64,000 bases of DNA, from positions 7,441,831 to 7,505,830 of the forward strand of contig CM066919.1 of the NCBI GenBank assembly GCA_033964015.1, written 5' to 3'. Positions 1 to 11,200 of this stretch are shown here, one piece after another. The DNA comes from Scolanthus callimorphus. Its lineage: Eukaryota > Cnidaria > Anthozoa > Actiniaria > Edwardsiidae. The notes under the pieces were generated by a model. The model worked only from the letters and a program-made list of their open reading frames with translations, was not told the origin of the DNA and searched no databases. Position 1 is the stretch's first letter. The number at the start of each line of letters is the position of its first letter. The position numbers and the translations under genes are program-made.

Positions 1-238
1 GCTTCTTTACGCCAGCGTACTGATTACGTTTTAGCTAAAAAGCATGGTCGGATGGATTGAGAAGTAGTGAGATTATATAGTGATCACAGTAGTGAGATTT
101 GTTTTCGAGGTTTTTAGTCCTCGCTGGCCATCGTTAAGGGACGATACATCGTTAAGGGACGATGATTTGAGAGATGCGCAGAACAGCCGATGGATTAGGT
201 GAGTGAATAGGTTAAAAAATGAGGTATCACCTATGATG

Positions 239-538
239 ATGCGGCTTTTTCGCGATATTATGTCATTTAATCGACAAGTACACAATTAATGTTTCTAACC
301 CATGAAGTTAATGCAGCACAGAAACAGGTATTTTGGATAAGGGGAAGGAATGCAGAATGCAGTACTCCTATTTTCAAGTCCTATACTGAAAGCTTAGAAT
401 AGTTCCGTTAGGTTACTATGGCAACAGAGAGCTAAAGGGGTGAAGATCCCCATTCAAACCTCTTTAAAGTTGGTCAGAGACCACTGGCCTATGAGAAGTG
501 AAGATCCTCTCCCGCAAAGAGGAAATAATTCTTCCCAA

Positions 539-577
<39 letters not shown>

Positions 578-750
578 AGATCCCCCACATGAGAAGTCCC
601 ATGTTACCATAGCAACCAATCCTTAAGGGGAAACAATTAGCTATTTTTTAACCTCACGTGAGGCTATGGGGCCAAAAGTGATCTGCATAGGAGCACTTTA
701 TATGCGGCTTTTTCGCGATATTATGTCATTTAATCGACAAGTACACAATT
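239..750. repeat. 49-bp direct repeat flanking a TIR-bearing insert and a poly-G tract
   Basis: The 49 bases at 239-287 recur identically at 702-750 (both start ATGCGGCTTTTTCGCG). Between them lies 414 bp with a poly-G tract and an inverted pair GGTTACTATGGCAAC (about 411) / GTTACCATAGCAACC (about 603). Also nearby, ATCGTTAAGGGACGAT occurs twice in tandem (130-162). Confidence 0.7.
539..576. repeat. Poly-G tract, 38 bases
   Basis: Uninterrupted G run between AATTCTTCCCAA and AAGATCCCCC, the longest in the window. Confidence 0.95.
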
Positions 751-1742
751 GTCCCTAGTAGCATTTTTAAACTAATAAATTTGCTAAAACTTTTATACCG
801 GTATTCCCATTTGAAATATTCTTCGCATCCTTTATTTTATACGCATTCTCCGAACATTTTGTTATGATATCAGAACTCTCTAGTATTCTTCTGTAATCGA
901 CGAAGCGTCATCAAACAATACCGTCAATAACTTTCTCATATTAGAGTTACATAATCAATATTTCAGTTTCTATTTGAAAAGATGTTAGTTTTCGGAGAGC
1001 TAACTACTAAATCATTGATGAGTGTGCTGAGAAATCATTAAAAGTATATGAAAACCTCGTGTTGATTCTAATTCATCGTTAAACTACAATATACAATGAT
1101 AGACTTGTAAGCCAAGTTTTGTCAACATATCAAACCCGGGTCGGGGGATGATCGTCGGATCTTTTAGGGGATGTTCTTCATCTGCAATAAATTGAAGGTA
1201 GATTGGTATATTTCAAGGAGAGAGAGTACTTGTTGACACAAGATAATAATTTAGACAACATCAAAGGCAGCATTCTTTTTAATCAAAGACGAAAATTCAT
1301 TCATCAGTATCTTTTCGGGTAACAAATTATTTTAGCCACGCCCTTTTTGGTATCTTTTAGGGGTGAAACTGAAAATTCCCAACGATCATCCTCGACCAAA
1401 AATATGGGAGTCCCCCCTCTAAACACAACATCGGATTTTCAAATCTTTGATCCTAAAATATTAGATATTCAGTTTTATCTATATGGTGAATAAAGACTTA
1501 TTACTATTTAATAAGTAACAGACAAATGACTTTGTTAAAAAGTGACTTTGTTTAAAAACTTCATAAACTTTTCGTTAACTGTAAATTATTTAGTACATTG
1601 CTATGTTATGGGTCAGTCATGGAAACAGCATGTTTCGCTGACTGGCCTAATGAATATATTATGAGTAAAATCCATGATGCTGCTGAAAGCAAAATAGGTG
1701 AGGTTTTTTCTTAGCCTCGGCAAAGCCAACATCCCAGGAGCT
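751..1742. other. Gene-free region upstream of the USOMP5-like gene
   Basis: AT-rich, no credible coding frame. Holds the TIR element at 1137-1424. A promoter is expected here but no TATA box or initiator could be assigned. AAATAG|GTGAGG at 1691-1703 could be a 5'-UTR splice donor. Confidence 0.5.
1137..1424. mobile_element. TIR element, ATCATCCCCGAC family
   Basis: Left end GGTCGGGGGATGATCGTCGG, right end CGATCATCCTCGACC followed by AAAAATATGGGAGTCC. Same family as 3017-3470 and the outer arms at 42929-44630. Internal phrase ATCTTTTAGGGG is repeated. Confidence 0.55.
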
Positions 1743-4700
1743 ATGTCGTCGCTCCAAATTCTATTTTGTTGGACGCTTGCTTTTGTAGGTCCAGCTTTCT
1801 GCCAAAATACCCTCCAAGCCGCAAATTATGTCGTTAGAAATGAAACAATTTCGCCTCTCCAGGAGGAACTGGCAAGAATTTCCAACGTTCATGACTATTT
1901 ACGTTGCGGAATTACTTGTGTTCTTCGAGCCGATTGCGACGGAGCAAACTACAACCTAAACGCTAAAACATGTTCTTTGCTAAGATCTGGAGAAAGCTCG
2001 GCACTTGTGCTGCTCAGGAACAGCGAATTCATCTATATGAAGAAGGTTAGCAGATGAAGAAAAATTACTGAGATTTTCATAATTCTGCGTACCCCCACTT
2101 TTTTACATTTCGAACGCCATCCATCCAAACCTCGTGACAGGTGCATGGAATTTCTAAGTTTCGATTTCATTTTACGGTGGAAAATTTGGTTCTAGGTTAT
2201 TAGTTCAAACTCTCAAAAGCCTGCGTGAAATCACCCAGAGTTGTTCTCTCGTTTGATTGACGGAAGCCAAACCGCGGTTTGTTAGTTGGCTTAGAGTTCG
2301 CAGAATTTTGAAAATTGCAGAAAATTATCAAGGAAGGCAAAGATTGGGGTATTGTAGACTAATGTTTGTAATTCTGATCTCTCTTTCAGTTCTTGGGAGG
2401 GACGTTACCAACTTTGCCTGGTGTTCTAGGTAAGACCAACGAGTTATTTTAAAGTAAGGTGACGCTATATAATCCTACCTCCCTGGTTTACTGCATGGAA
2501 TTCCCAAATTCATTAATAACTTATCTACTCGACAGTGTTTTTTCGTCAGGTTGAAAAACTCGACTTTGCCTCGTATTTTCACCCCGTGGTTAATATATTA
2601 CTTACAAAAATCGAAACGCAATCTACGAGAGCGGGTTCTTTTAGTGAAGTTTTATTTTTTTAAACAAAAGTTTAATCTAAAGTTAAATAGAGAATAATAC
2701 ATTGGGCGCGCGGAGATAAGGAATTTCGTGTTCAAAACATTTTTTGTCACGAGCGAGCGCAGAGAACGAGAGAGAGAGAAAATTTGAGCACGAAAAGATA
2801 AATTTCATACCTCCATGCACCCATGTATTATTTACTTTATTATATAAACTTTTTTCGTGAAAATTTTTCGATTCGATGAATTTCGCGACAGTGGCCATTA
2901 TCGTCATTTTTCACACGTGCGAATTGTGATATTTCTGAGTTGCCGAAATCATGATAAAACACTATAGTATAAAAAACTTCTGTTCCCACATCAATGCAGG
3001 TTTCGCTGATGTTTTTTCGGGGGGGGGGGGGGGGGAGAACTCCCATATTTTTTGGTCGGGGATGATCGGCGTATCTTTTAGGGGTTAAAATCACGATGGT
3101 TTGGTCTCTTTTAGGGGTGATCGTGATCTTCAATAAATTTAGGGAGATTGGTATCTTTTAGGGCCGAAACTGTGTCCAAATTGTTTTTTCTTAGATGGTG
3201 CTTCTCAAAACCGTGTAAGAAAGAGATTATTCGATTCGAGAAGACGATAAATTAGAAACAAACACGGAAATTTCTTGATGGGTATCTTTCACCTGTTACC
3301 TGTGTCCTTCGCGCCTACTTGGTACATAAGACCTCATCTTTTAGGGTATATTTTAGGGTAATAATTGTTTGTAGCCACGCCACGGCCCGCCATGTTTGGT
3401 ATCTTTTAGGGGTGAAACTGAAAATTTCCGACGATCATCCCCGACAAAAAATATTGGAGTCCGCCCCCCGGTGTTTTATGTTCAATTTGCCAGAGCTGCT
3501 CAGAATCTTTAGAAATGTTTGTGATACATTATATAGTTCATGCTTTTGATTTTTAATAAGCAACACAATGCCACGAGGGCGGGTTTCATTAAAAGCTGTT
3601 AAAAAAGTTGAAAAAGATGATTGCTCGTGAGAGTGTAAAGTTTAATTTTGATAGTCTTGATAAATGCGCAAAAATGATCTCCTAAACTACTGTAATTGTA
3701 AGTGAACCTTCTGGATATTGTCTTTTCGTGTTTTTTTTTTGTATGTAAGTGAATATTTAATAGGAAAAAAATCAAAGTAAACAAGGAAAATGTATTTATA
3801 AAGCATGGATCAAACGGTGATGAGAGTTAATGAGAGCTGATGAGAGTTTTCCCGTTTGGTCGCGAACTCTCATCGACTCTCATTCACTCTCATCCGCTCT
3901 CATGCACTTCTAACATTTTGAGTTATTGACCGTTTGATCGCGCGGATGAGAGTTTTTCAGTCAGCAGCTGTCACCAAAAGAAACTGCAGGTTCATTTGGT
4001 TCCTGGACTGCAGGCTTTCTTCCTCGGACAGGATCTGGGTGCTAATGCTCACGCTGACTCTCATCAACCCTCATCACCGTTTGCTCTTCTCGTGAGAGTA
4101 GATGAGAGTGGATGATAGTTGGAGCTCTCATCAGCTCTCACCAACTCTCATCACTGTTTGATCCCTGCTTTAGATCACTTGTCAACAACCAGTACTGCCA
4201 CAGTTGCGACTGCCACTGTTGCGACTGCCACAGTTGCGACTGCCACGGTAGCGACTGCCACAGTTGCGACTTCACTTCCGACGCCAGCACCAGTCTCCGG
4301 AGGCAGTAGCACATGCAAACAATATTACGACGCAGGAAACAGGTATATATAAATACAAAATACAAAATATATACCGTTTCCGGGAAACGTTGTCACCCAA
4401 GAACCCTTTAAAGTTTTTTGAAGCGCAAAGGATCATCCTCGGAGACCCAGAGAAAAATCCCCTGGGTCTCCGAGGATGCGCAAACGATAATGGGGGCATC
4501 TAAACTGCTGATGGGTGAAATGATTAAATTTCAGCACATTTCCAAGCATGTTTGTTTCTAATATTTACAGCATATCAAGAAAATTTCGCAAAAAACCGAC
4601 GTTGCAAAACTTCCTTTATTAGGAAATTCCCCTTACCTTTTTTGGAAGGTCTGTAAGTACTTTTCCTCATATCTTAGCGAAAAGAGCAGGAAGATTTCCC

Positions 4701-7700
4701 AAAACTTGCAGATACTCGAGAAACGTCATTCTCTTGGTCGCCATTTTGTTTTTACCCCCCGCCGAGGGGCCTGAGATACGTTTTGAACACCACAGGCAAC
4801 CCGCGCCGATTTGCCATAAAAACGACAGCACTTTCTTGATATAGGAAGACCAAAAACGTACTCGCCCGGTTGGGATTTTTCGGCCACTAGATTACAAGGA
4901 AACTATCTTGATATGATATTTATTTATTTTTTTTTTTTGGGGGGGGGGGGAAATTTCTGTGTAGCTGGGGAAAGAAGTGATTCCGCGACACAAGAATACC
5001 GCCGCGCCAAAAAAATCTTTAAAAAACGGCCACTGGAGAGCCGGCTGCCAGGCTAGTCATTTAGGCACGTTCATATCAAGATATCAAGATAAGTGTGTCA
5101 ATGCTTACCCGTGCGTGACGCGGGCTACCTGTGTAGGTATTTCCGGGCTCCTGGGGACCAAAGCAAAGATGGCGGCCAACAGGAATAGCGTTTCTCTCCA
5201 AAATCTGCAAGTTTTGTCGAACTCATTGGCAATTTAGGGTACGAAATAAGCTAGGAAAACTTCTGTAACTCCAAATATGGTTAGTAGAAACTTCCATATA
5301 AGGTAATTTTAGAAAACGACACATTTCAACGGGAACTATCTTGATATGTTTTTTTTTTCCTGTAGTTACAAAAGTCTGGGCTAGGGGGTGCTCCACCTAT
5401 CGTGGTTTTTGTTGTGCGCGCGTATTTTACATTTAGGCATGTGGGCGTTGGTTTGGTGGTACCCGTTTTTCCTCGGCGGTAATCTAAGCTTGCAACATAT
5501 TTAGCTAAGCTACCAGCTGATCTCACCTCATGGTGCGCGAAGGATTGTTTGTCAAAACTAAGCGTTCAAAGGTCCAGCAAAAGAAACCTGAATTTTGACA
5601 TTTGGGAAGCAGCACAAGTCAAGTCCAGTGTACATTTGACTCAAGGCAAGGTTTCTGAGGAGTTGGATTTTTTTTTATGATCAATTGCAATACTTTTTCA
5701 TAAGTATTTGAAACCCTTGGCGATGCAATAAATTATATAGCTCTGACTGGCTAATATGAAAATTTCGCCAAAAACTGTCGAATTGTCGAGACGTTGCAAA
5801 TAATAGGAAATCCCTCTTACCTTATTTGGAAGGTCTGTAAGTATATTCCTCATATCTTAGCGTAAAAAGCAGGAAATTTACCAAAACTTGCAGTGTTCAC
5901 GAAACATCGTTTTCTTGGTCGCCATTTTGTTTTTTCTTTGCCAAAGAGCCTGGATCTAGGCTTTGAAAATACCACAGGCAGCTCGCGAGGATCAGGACCT
6001 TCTCATGATATGCCGGAGGAGAAGTATACTTTCAAATTCTTAAACCTTTATAAATGAATAAAAAACGGTTTCGTTTCTGTTATATTTATTTGTATTACTA
6101 GAGCAAGCATGGCGTATACCCATGTAGACCAAACAAAAAGCACGAGCACCGACGTTTATTGTCACATGGGAGACATTCCCGGATGCGGTACTGGTGGTTG
6201 GACGCTGATCATGAGGATCAACGGCGCTGAGGTATTTATCCACCAACGGAAATATTTTTTGTTTGTTTTAAAATAAATAAATAAATTACTAGATAAATAA
6301 ATCACTAAGTAGGTAAACATAGATAGTTCTGTTACAAATTACTTGCAGACATGTGCTGGGATAATTCGAAAGCTTTGAACTGAGAAATAATTAATTCATT
6401 CAAGTCTAAAACAAACATTGCTTCTCATAACTCTAAATGAACAGGAAAATGTAAAGCCATGATTATTTCTCTAAATGTAAGTTAATCGCTACATTTTGAA
6501 ATAGCGTTAAAACCCATCTTTTTGCTGAAAAGGGTTTTTGTTTCTCTTTGTTTTGTTTCTCCTGAATTATTTGTAAAAGAGTTGCTCTTGCCTATATAAA
6601 ATACCGGTAGAGAAATGAGAGTTTTGTTTTGTGAAAACTCCCTATCTCTCGGTCTTTCGGGTTTTTAGATCTCCCGTAACGCCCTTTCTTTCGAAGGAAT
6701 TAATTCCTGTGACTCCTTGGCGATTCGGTAGTATTTCTCTTGAGGCGGCGTTCATGAGCACTGCCCGGGAAAATACTTACTACATAGGCTGTAAAGCCAC
6801 AATAGGCCTTTATCACGTACATATTAGCTGTATTCAAGTTTTCAATATTCTACACATCCGTATTAGTACAATTTCAAAGTTTGGTGAAGATTGCTTGAAT
6901 ACTGGCTGAGATATAAATTTTCAAAACGTATTCTGGCTTATTTTTTACAAGAAATGTATAAGAAAATACATCAAAAATACATCGAAACGAGGCTTCGATG
7001 CCCGTCCAGCCTCGACTTGACGTATTTGCCCATTACTTGTGAAAAGTAAGCCAGAATACGTAACTTTTGAAAATTCATCATAACTTCATAATTCATTTCT
7101 CAAGTTATATACTTGATTTTACTGAATTCAAATCAAAAATATTGCACTACGTTCCTTAAAGCACAGATAATGGCTCGGTGTCATAGGCTGACACATAATG
7201 GTGGGTGAATGAGGCGCCTTTGTGTTTGAACCTTTTCCATGCGACCAATCGGTGAACTTTCACTTTTAGACAACCTTCAAGTATAACAGCCAGTATTGGG
7301 AGAACACTAACACTTACAATCCCGGTGATGGTTCGAGTGGATTTACAGTTCATAAAGAAACTCTCCTTCCAACATACTGGAGCACACCCTTCACCAAGAT
7401 ATGTGTAGGCATGAAAAATAAAACCGGTTCCGGTGTAAAATGGCTGCTGATCAACAAGATTGCGGACTCCTTGCACGGTCTTCTGGCAGATGGCACAATG
7501 AAGGAGACGAACCTTGGAATACAAACTTGGAAAGGTAAAGACAAGCTTTTCTTTTATAGCTAAGACAACTAAACATTGTGGTGCATCCATTGGGTACTTC
7601 AATCATTGAAAGGTTTCTTACTTTTTCTCTTGAGTTATGGAGCTTTAGAGGAGCTCGAGAAAAAAAGCCCAGTCCAAAGAGTACTGACTGAGCTTCTACG

Positions 7701-8299
7701 TTTATTTCACGGCAGTATTATGCATGTCAAAAATACCCTGATCAAAACCGTCGTTTTCGAAACACTCACGGCCAAAACCAAATTTGGAAGTATTTACCTT
7801 ATTTGGAAGTGATGGTAGATCCCCTTCTGATAAGAATTTCGGCGACATTTGCGTTAGAAAAACACTGAATTTTGGGCGAGAACTTCCAGGCATTTTAGCG
7901 CCTCGATATTTCAAAGCATCCTCCATGTTGAATCTAGCTTAGCTGCCAGGCCTGATCTATTTTGAGCATCCACAGGTAGCCCGCGCGGCTCGCCCCAGTC
8001 CCATTATAGGCATTTCGCAAAAACGACGGCTTATTTTTGATATGTTTACCACAGATATGTTTCCTGAACAAGTTTTACAAAACGCTTGCCAAAGAGAGGG
8101 GTTTAACGCACAAGGAAGCACCGAAGCTAAAGCACGGATCGGGGTGATTGGAGACGATGCTAGTTCCTGTAGCCAACCCGACTCTAATCTCGGTATTGGA
8201 ATACAAGGATGGTGGAACAATCAAGGCGATAGCTCCTGTGGCAGTGGAAGCAAAGATGACCAATACATCAGTACATGGTGCTTTGTGTTTGTTCAGTAA
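1743..8299 (+). CDS. Secreted PAN-like/fibrinogen-like protein, USOMP5 type (six exons)
   Basis: Six exons join in phase: 1743-2045, 2390-2429, 4174-4342, 6102-6231, 7270-7534 and 8055-8299, all with GT/AG borders, giving 383 residues and stop TAA. The start is ATG 1743; the open frame runs upstream without another ATG, and residues 1-20 form a hydrophobic signal peptide ending ..GPAFC|QN. Residues 21-101 look like a PAN/apple domain (Cys 55, 59, 65, 77). Residues 116-150 are a Thr/Ala/Val linker coded by a 15-bp tandem repeat. The C-terminal module starts TCKQYYDAGNR, then VYCHMGDIPGCGTGGWTL (exon 4), YWSTPFTKICVGM (exon 5) and CQREGFNA..GWWNNQG..WCFVFVQ (exon 6). This is the pattern of cnidarian 'uncharacterized skeletal organic matrix protein 5', distantly fibrinogen-like. 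Known members are secreted or matrix proteins, many without a known role, so a skeletal function should not be assumed. The introns hold several TIR elements. Architecture is certain; role is inferred. Confidence 0.9.
3017..3470. mobile_element. TIR element, ATCATCCCCGAC family, in intron 2
   Basis: Poly-G, AACTCCCATATTTTTTGGTC and GGGGATGATCG at the left; CGATCATCCCCGACAAAAAA and TATTGGAGTCCGCCCCCCG at the right. About 450 bp, no coding capacity, inside intron 2 of the USOMP5-like gene. Confidence 0.7.
3801..4170. mobile_element. TA-flanked MITE abutting exon 3 of the USOMP5-like gene
   Basis: Ends are AAGCATGGATCAAACGGTGA and TCACTGTTTGATCCCTGCTT, inverted copies. Subterminal GATGAGAGTT repeats fill both arms. 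TA precedes (3799-3800) and follows (4171-4172). The next base completes TAG, the splice acceptor of exon 3. Confidence 0.8.
4195..4275 (+). repeat. 15-bp tandem repeat inside coding exon 3
   Basis: About five copies of ACTGCCACAGTTGCG with single-base variants (ACTGTT, ACGGTA). In frame each unit codes Thr-Ala-Thr-Val-Ala, giving a threonine-rich linker. Confidence 0.85.
4434..4478. mobile_element. 45-bp minimal foldback with 17-bp perfect arms
   Basis: CATCCTCGGAGACCCAG and its exact inverse flank an 11-nt loop. CGCAAAGGAT (4424-4433) and CGCAAACGAT (4479-4488) match at 9 of 10 bases, as a target duplication would. Intron 3 of the USOMP5-like gene. Confidence 0.6.
4571..4843. mobile_element. 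CATATCAAGA family element, copy 1
   Basis: Begins CATATCAAGAAAATTTCGC and ends TTCTTGATATA. Internal CGCCATTTTGTTTT and CAAAACTTGCAG are shared with the copies at 5072, 5756, 7795, 8970 and 24535. In intron 3. Confidence 0.7.
5072..5348. mobile_element. CATATCAAGA family element, copy 2 (inverted)
   Basis: Opposite orientation to copy 1; contains AAGATGGCGGCC and AATCTGCAAGTTTTG. Ends TATCTTGATATG. A T10G12 run (4928-4950) lies between copies 1 and 2. Confidence 0.7.
5756..6012. mobile_element. CATATCAAGA family element, copy 3
   Basis: Same internal phrases as copy 1 (AAATTTCGCCAAAAA, GGTCGCCATTTTG); ends CATGATATG. Lies just upstream of exon 4. Confidence 0.65.
6905..7083. repeat. Inverted repeat in intron 4
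   Basis: CGTATTCTGGCTTA (about 6928) is inverted as TAAGCCAGAATACG (about 7047), with flanking TTTTCAAAA / TTTTGAAAA. Probably a small foldback element. Confidence 0.6.
7795..8044. mobile_element. CATATCAAGA family element, copy 4
   Basis: Diverged copy ending AACGACGGCTTATTTTTGATATG, only about ten bases upstream of the exon 6 acceptor at 8054. Confidence 0.55.
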
Positions 8300-8384
8300 A
8301 CACAACAAGGCAGCTATTTCAATATATTCAATAAGGCAGTATATATACTAGTTATATCATGCTACTGCATTTACATATATCTTA

Positions 8385-8485
8385 TAGTCAAATCATACTA
8401 GTGGTCTATTGTCAATGCTGTGTTTTGCATTGGTTGAGCTACTGGTAGGCTATTTAACAATTATTCCTCGAGTCCGAGTGGGCTC

Positions 8486-8516
<31 letters not shown>

Positions 8517-8748
8517 ATGGGCTATTGACTTAGAGGCCATGAGGGCGAGAGGAATAATTGTTTTAGTCAAATCACACTAGTAGGTCAATTTGTATTGCCA
8601 AAAAAATGTTTTTGTTCTGGTCATTTGCCATTTTCTGGCATTCAAATCCGACACTTTTCGCTACTAGTAGGCTATAACTTCTAGCCTACTAGTAGCTCAA
8701 CCAATCAGAACACAGCATTGGTAATAGACCACTAGTGTGATTTGACTA
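8385..8748. mobile_element. TAGTCAAATCACACTAG element with an inner foldback
   Basis: Outer arms TAGTCAAATCATACTAGTGG and CCACTAGTGTGATTTGACTA continue inward for over 60 bp (AATGCTGTG, GGTTGAGCTACT). Inside is a second palindrome, AACAATTATTCCTC ... GAGGAATAATTGTT (about 8457-8562). Confidence 0.75.
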
Positions 8749-8757
8749 AAATATATT

Positions 8758-8957
8758 ATACCACAACGCGCGCGTTTCTCGAATTCTGATTGGCTCTCAG
8801 CCGTTGGTACATAAAAGTATATACCACGAAACGCTCCATCATCAGCGCGCGCACTAAAAAGAACCAACGAAAACACGTTTGGCTGCGCGCGCGCTACTGT
8901 TTTTGCGTCGTGAGTCCACAAGATTTTGACCACTTTATTACGTCATTCCGTGGTATA
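8758..8957. mobile_element. Putative TIR element with TATACCAC ends
   Basis: TATACCACAACGCGCGCG at the left and CCGTGGTATATA at the right; a related TATAAAAG/ATACCAC block recurs at about 9475-9550. Weak arms. Confidence 0.35.
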
Positions 8958-8969
8958 TAAGAGGACATA

Positions 8970-9230
8970 CATATCAAGATAAATGTGTCGTTTTTTGTCG
9001 ATGCCAACCCGTGTGTGACGCGGGCTACCTGTGTTTGAATTTCCGGGCTCCTGGGGCCAAAATAAAGATGACGGCTTACAAGAACAGCGATTCTCTCCAA
9101 AACCTGCAAGTTTTGGTGAACTTTTTGACAATTTAGGGCAAGAAATAGGCTAGGAAAACTTCCATATAGAAACTTCCATATAAGGAAATTTTAGAAAACG
9201 ACACATTTCAACGGGAACTTTCTTGATATG
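8970..9230. mobile_element. CATATCAAGA family element, copy 5
   Basis: CATATCAAGATAAATGTGTC at the left, TTTCTTGATATG at the right; same internal text as copy 2 (CGTGTGTGACGCGGGCTACC). Followed by a fragment of the TAGTCAAATC family (9240-9350). Confidence 0.7.
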
Positions 9231-9883
9231 CCACGGAAAATCAGAGGACATTAGTTAAAGTTATAGCCTACTAGCAGCAAAATGTGTCGGATTTGAAAGC
9301 CAGAAAATGGCAAATGACCAGACCAGATAACGTTTTGGCTATGCAAATTGAAAGTGTGAATGCTAGGAAAATACATTAGACAAGTGAATTTTTCTGCAGT
9401 GTGCCACTCAAAGCATTGTATAACTATTTTATACCATACGTTTTACGTGAATGCAGTGCATGATGTAAGGTCGAGTGGATACCACCGAATATGCAATACC
9501 ATATTCCTGCATCTTGATTGGCTGTATTTCTGTGGCGTGGTATAAAAGTAGAAACCTATTTCCTATTTGGAAGATACCTGCACTGGTCTGATTACTAAAT
9601 TCTACAAAACAGTATCGATTTGCGTAAAGCTGGTAACGTCCCTACCCAAATAATAACTAGCAACACGCGTACTAAAACATTAGAGTAATTAGAGCTAATT
9701 CAAGACCACCTACCCAGATTACTTTCACGGTCGTAGTGCGTACTGCTTCCGAGAACGTTTTTGCCCCCGCAGGGTTTTGGCCCAGAGGCCAAACCCGAGG
9801 AGGCATTATAGAATCCCCCGCGTAAAGAGAAAATATAAGGGTATATGGTACATATGCCAGAAAAATCTCGATTCGTCGGAGCA

Positions 9884-10006
9884 GGGCCCGCAAAAGGTCT
9901 TGGGTAACGTTTATGATTGGATGATCAGATCACGTGACTCGCAAAGGGCCCGCAAAAGGTCTTGGGTAACGTTTATGATTGGATGACCAGATCACGTGAC
10001 TCGCAG
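9884..10006. repeat. 62-bp tandem duplication
   Basis: GGGCCCGCAAAAGGTCTTGG at 9884 recurs at 9946 with near-identical sequence through AGATCACGTGACTCGCA. Two copies, period 62, each with a CACGTG box. Confidence 0.9.
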
Positions 10007-11200
10007 CGTGGGTTTGAGACCTCTACTGTTGTCACTGGCGGACAATAAAAATTCTAAACATTCACAACAAACTGGTCGTGAAATTTAATAAATCACCAAA
10101 AACTCTAAGGATACGCTCAGCCGAAGTCAGTCAGTGCAATCCATAGTTCAGAATTAGCGAATGTTGAGCTGCTGTGGCTCATTTGTAGTCTAGAGAAAAA
10201 CTTGAATGTTCACAAAGCTAAGAGCTCTAAACCTCATAATAGTAGTAAAGCATTCAAAATGGTTGCTATTGTGCTTAACAATAGGTCAACTCTATAAAAT
10301 CCTCTCTAGCTTTCGCTACGAAAGAATGTGATAATTTACCGACAAGATTTACATTTCATAAGTTCACAAAACTCAGAAAGAGGACTTTAGAATTATTATT
10401 TTTTGCATCAGCACAAGGGAGAAGTAGGCGTTTTTGTTCTTCCGATGTGTGCGCTGTCTGCTGTGTAATGGTTGCCGCTAAAGTATACTAAGTAGGTTAA
10501 AATAGTACCTTTGTTGACCGGAAATCTGGCAAGGGCGGAACGCGTTTTTTAGTTCTGTTAAATTAAGTTCTATTATAAGCTCTTTAGCAGCTGTAGGTGA
10601 TAGCTGGTATAAAACGCAGATATAGGTTATTAGGGAGCAGCGATTGAAAAAGAGCAAAAGCAGAGAAGTCGCGAAGCAGAGACAGCCAACGAGAGTCTAA
10701 AGTCTTGTGTTCTGTTCTCCGTTGTAAGGATTTCCGGAAAGATCAATTGGCTTTAGGCTTTCAAGTATTCATATTCACAGAGTTTTCAAACACCATTTTT
10801 GTTCACAAGTGTTTCTGAGTAAGAATGTGTATTAAAAGTCGTTTTGGAATTGTGACACAATAGTTTTCAGAAGAGTTTTCGGTATTTCGCTAGAGTTTCG
10901 TAAGAGTTTTGACGGCTTTTAGTACTTTTGGTTAGAATTGTTTTGTAGAGTTTCGGCTTAAACTCCAACAAGCTGATAACGGTGGGTTCGCGTGTTTTCT
11001 GACAGTTGTAAAATGTTAATTGAATACTTATTACATCTGCAGTTTAAAAAGCACGGGGGCAGCTCTAGTGAGAACTATTACTAGTTTAAAATAGCTGTAT
11101 TTATACTTGTATATAGACTAACTCCTTATAACCCACTGCTCGCATGCTATCACGAATCCTGCAATCTGATTGAGTCCGCTACTCACTATCTATCACGTAT
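10007..11200. other. Gene-free stretch, no assigned element
   Basis: No coding frame. TATAAAACG near 10606, then a run with repeated GAGTTTT(C) motifs (10780-10970). A solo LTR or a lone promoter is conceivable but no matching ends were found. Confidence 0.3.

Noticed and set aside
1698..1742. Upstream start for the USOMP5-like gene
   Set aside because: The frame extends upstream only from a GTG; the ATG at 1743 directly begins a good signal peptide.
7156..7602. 148-codon minus-strand frame
   Set aside because: Antisense shadow of exon 5 of the USOMP5-like gene.
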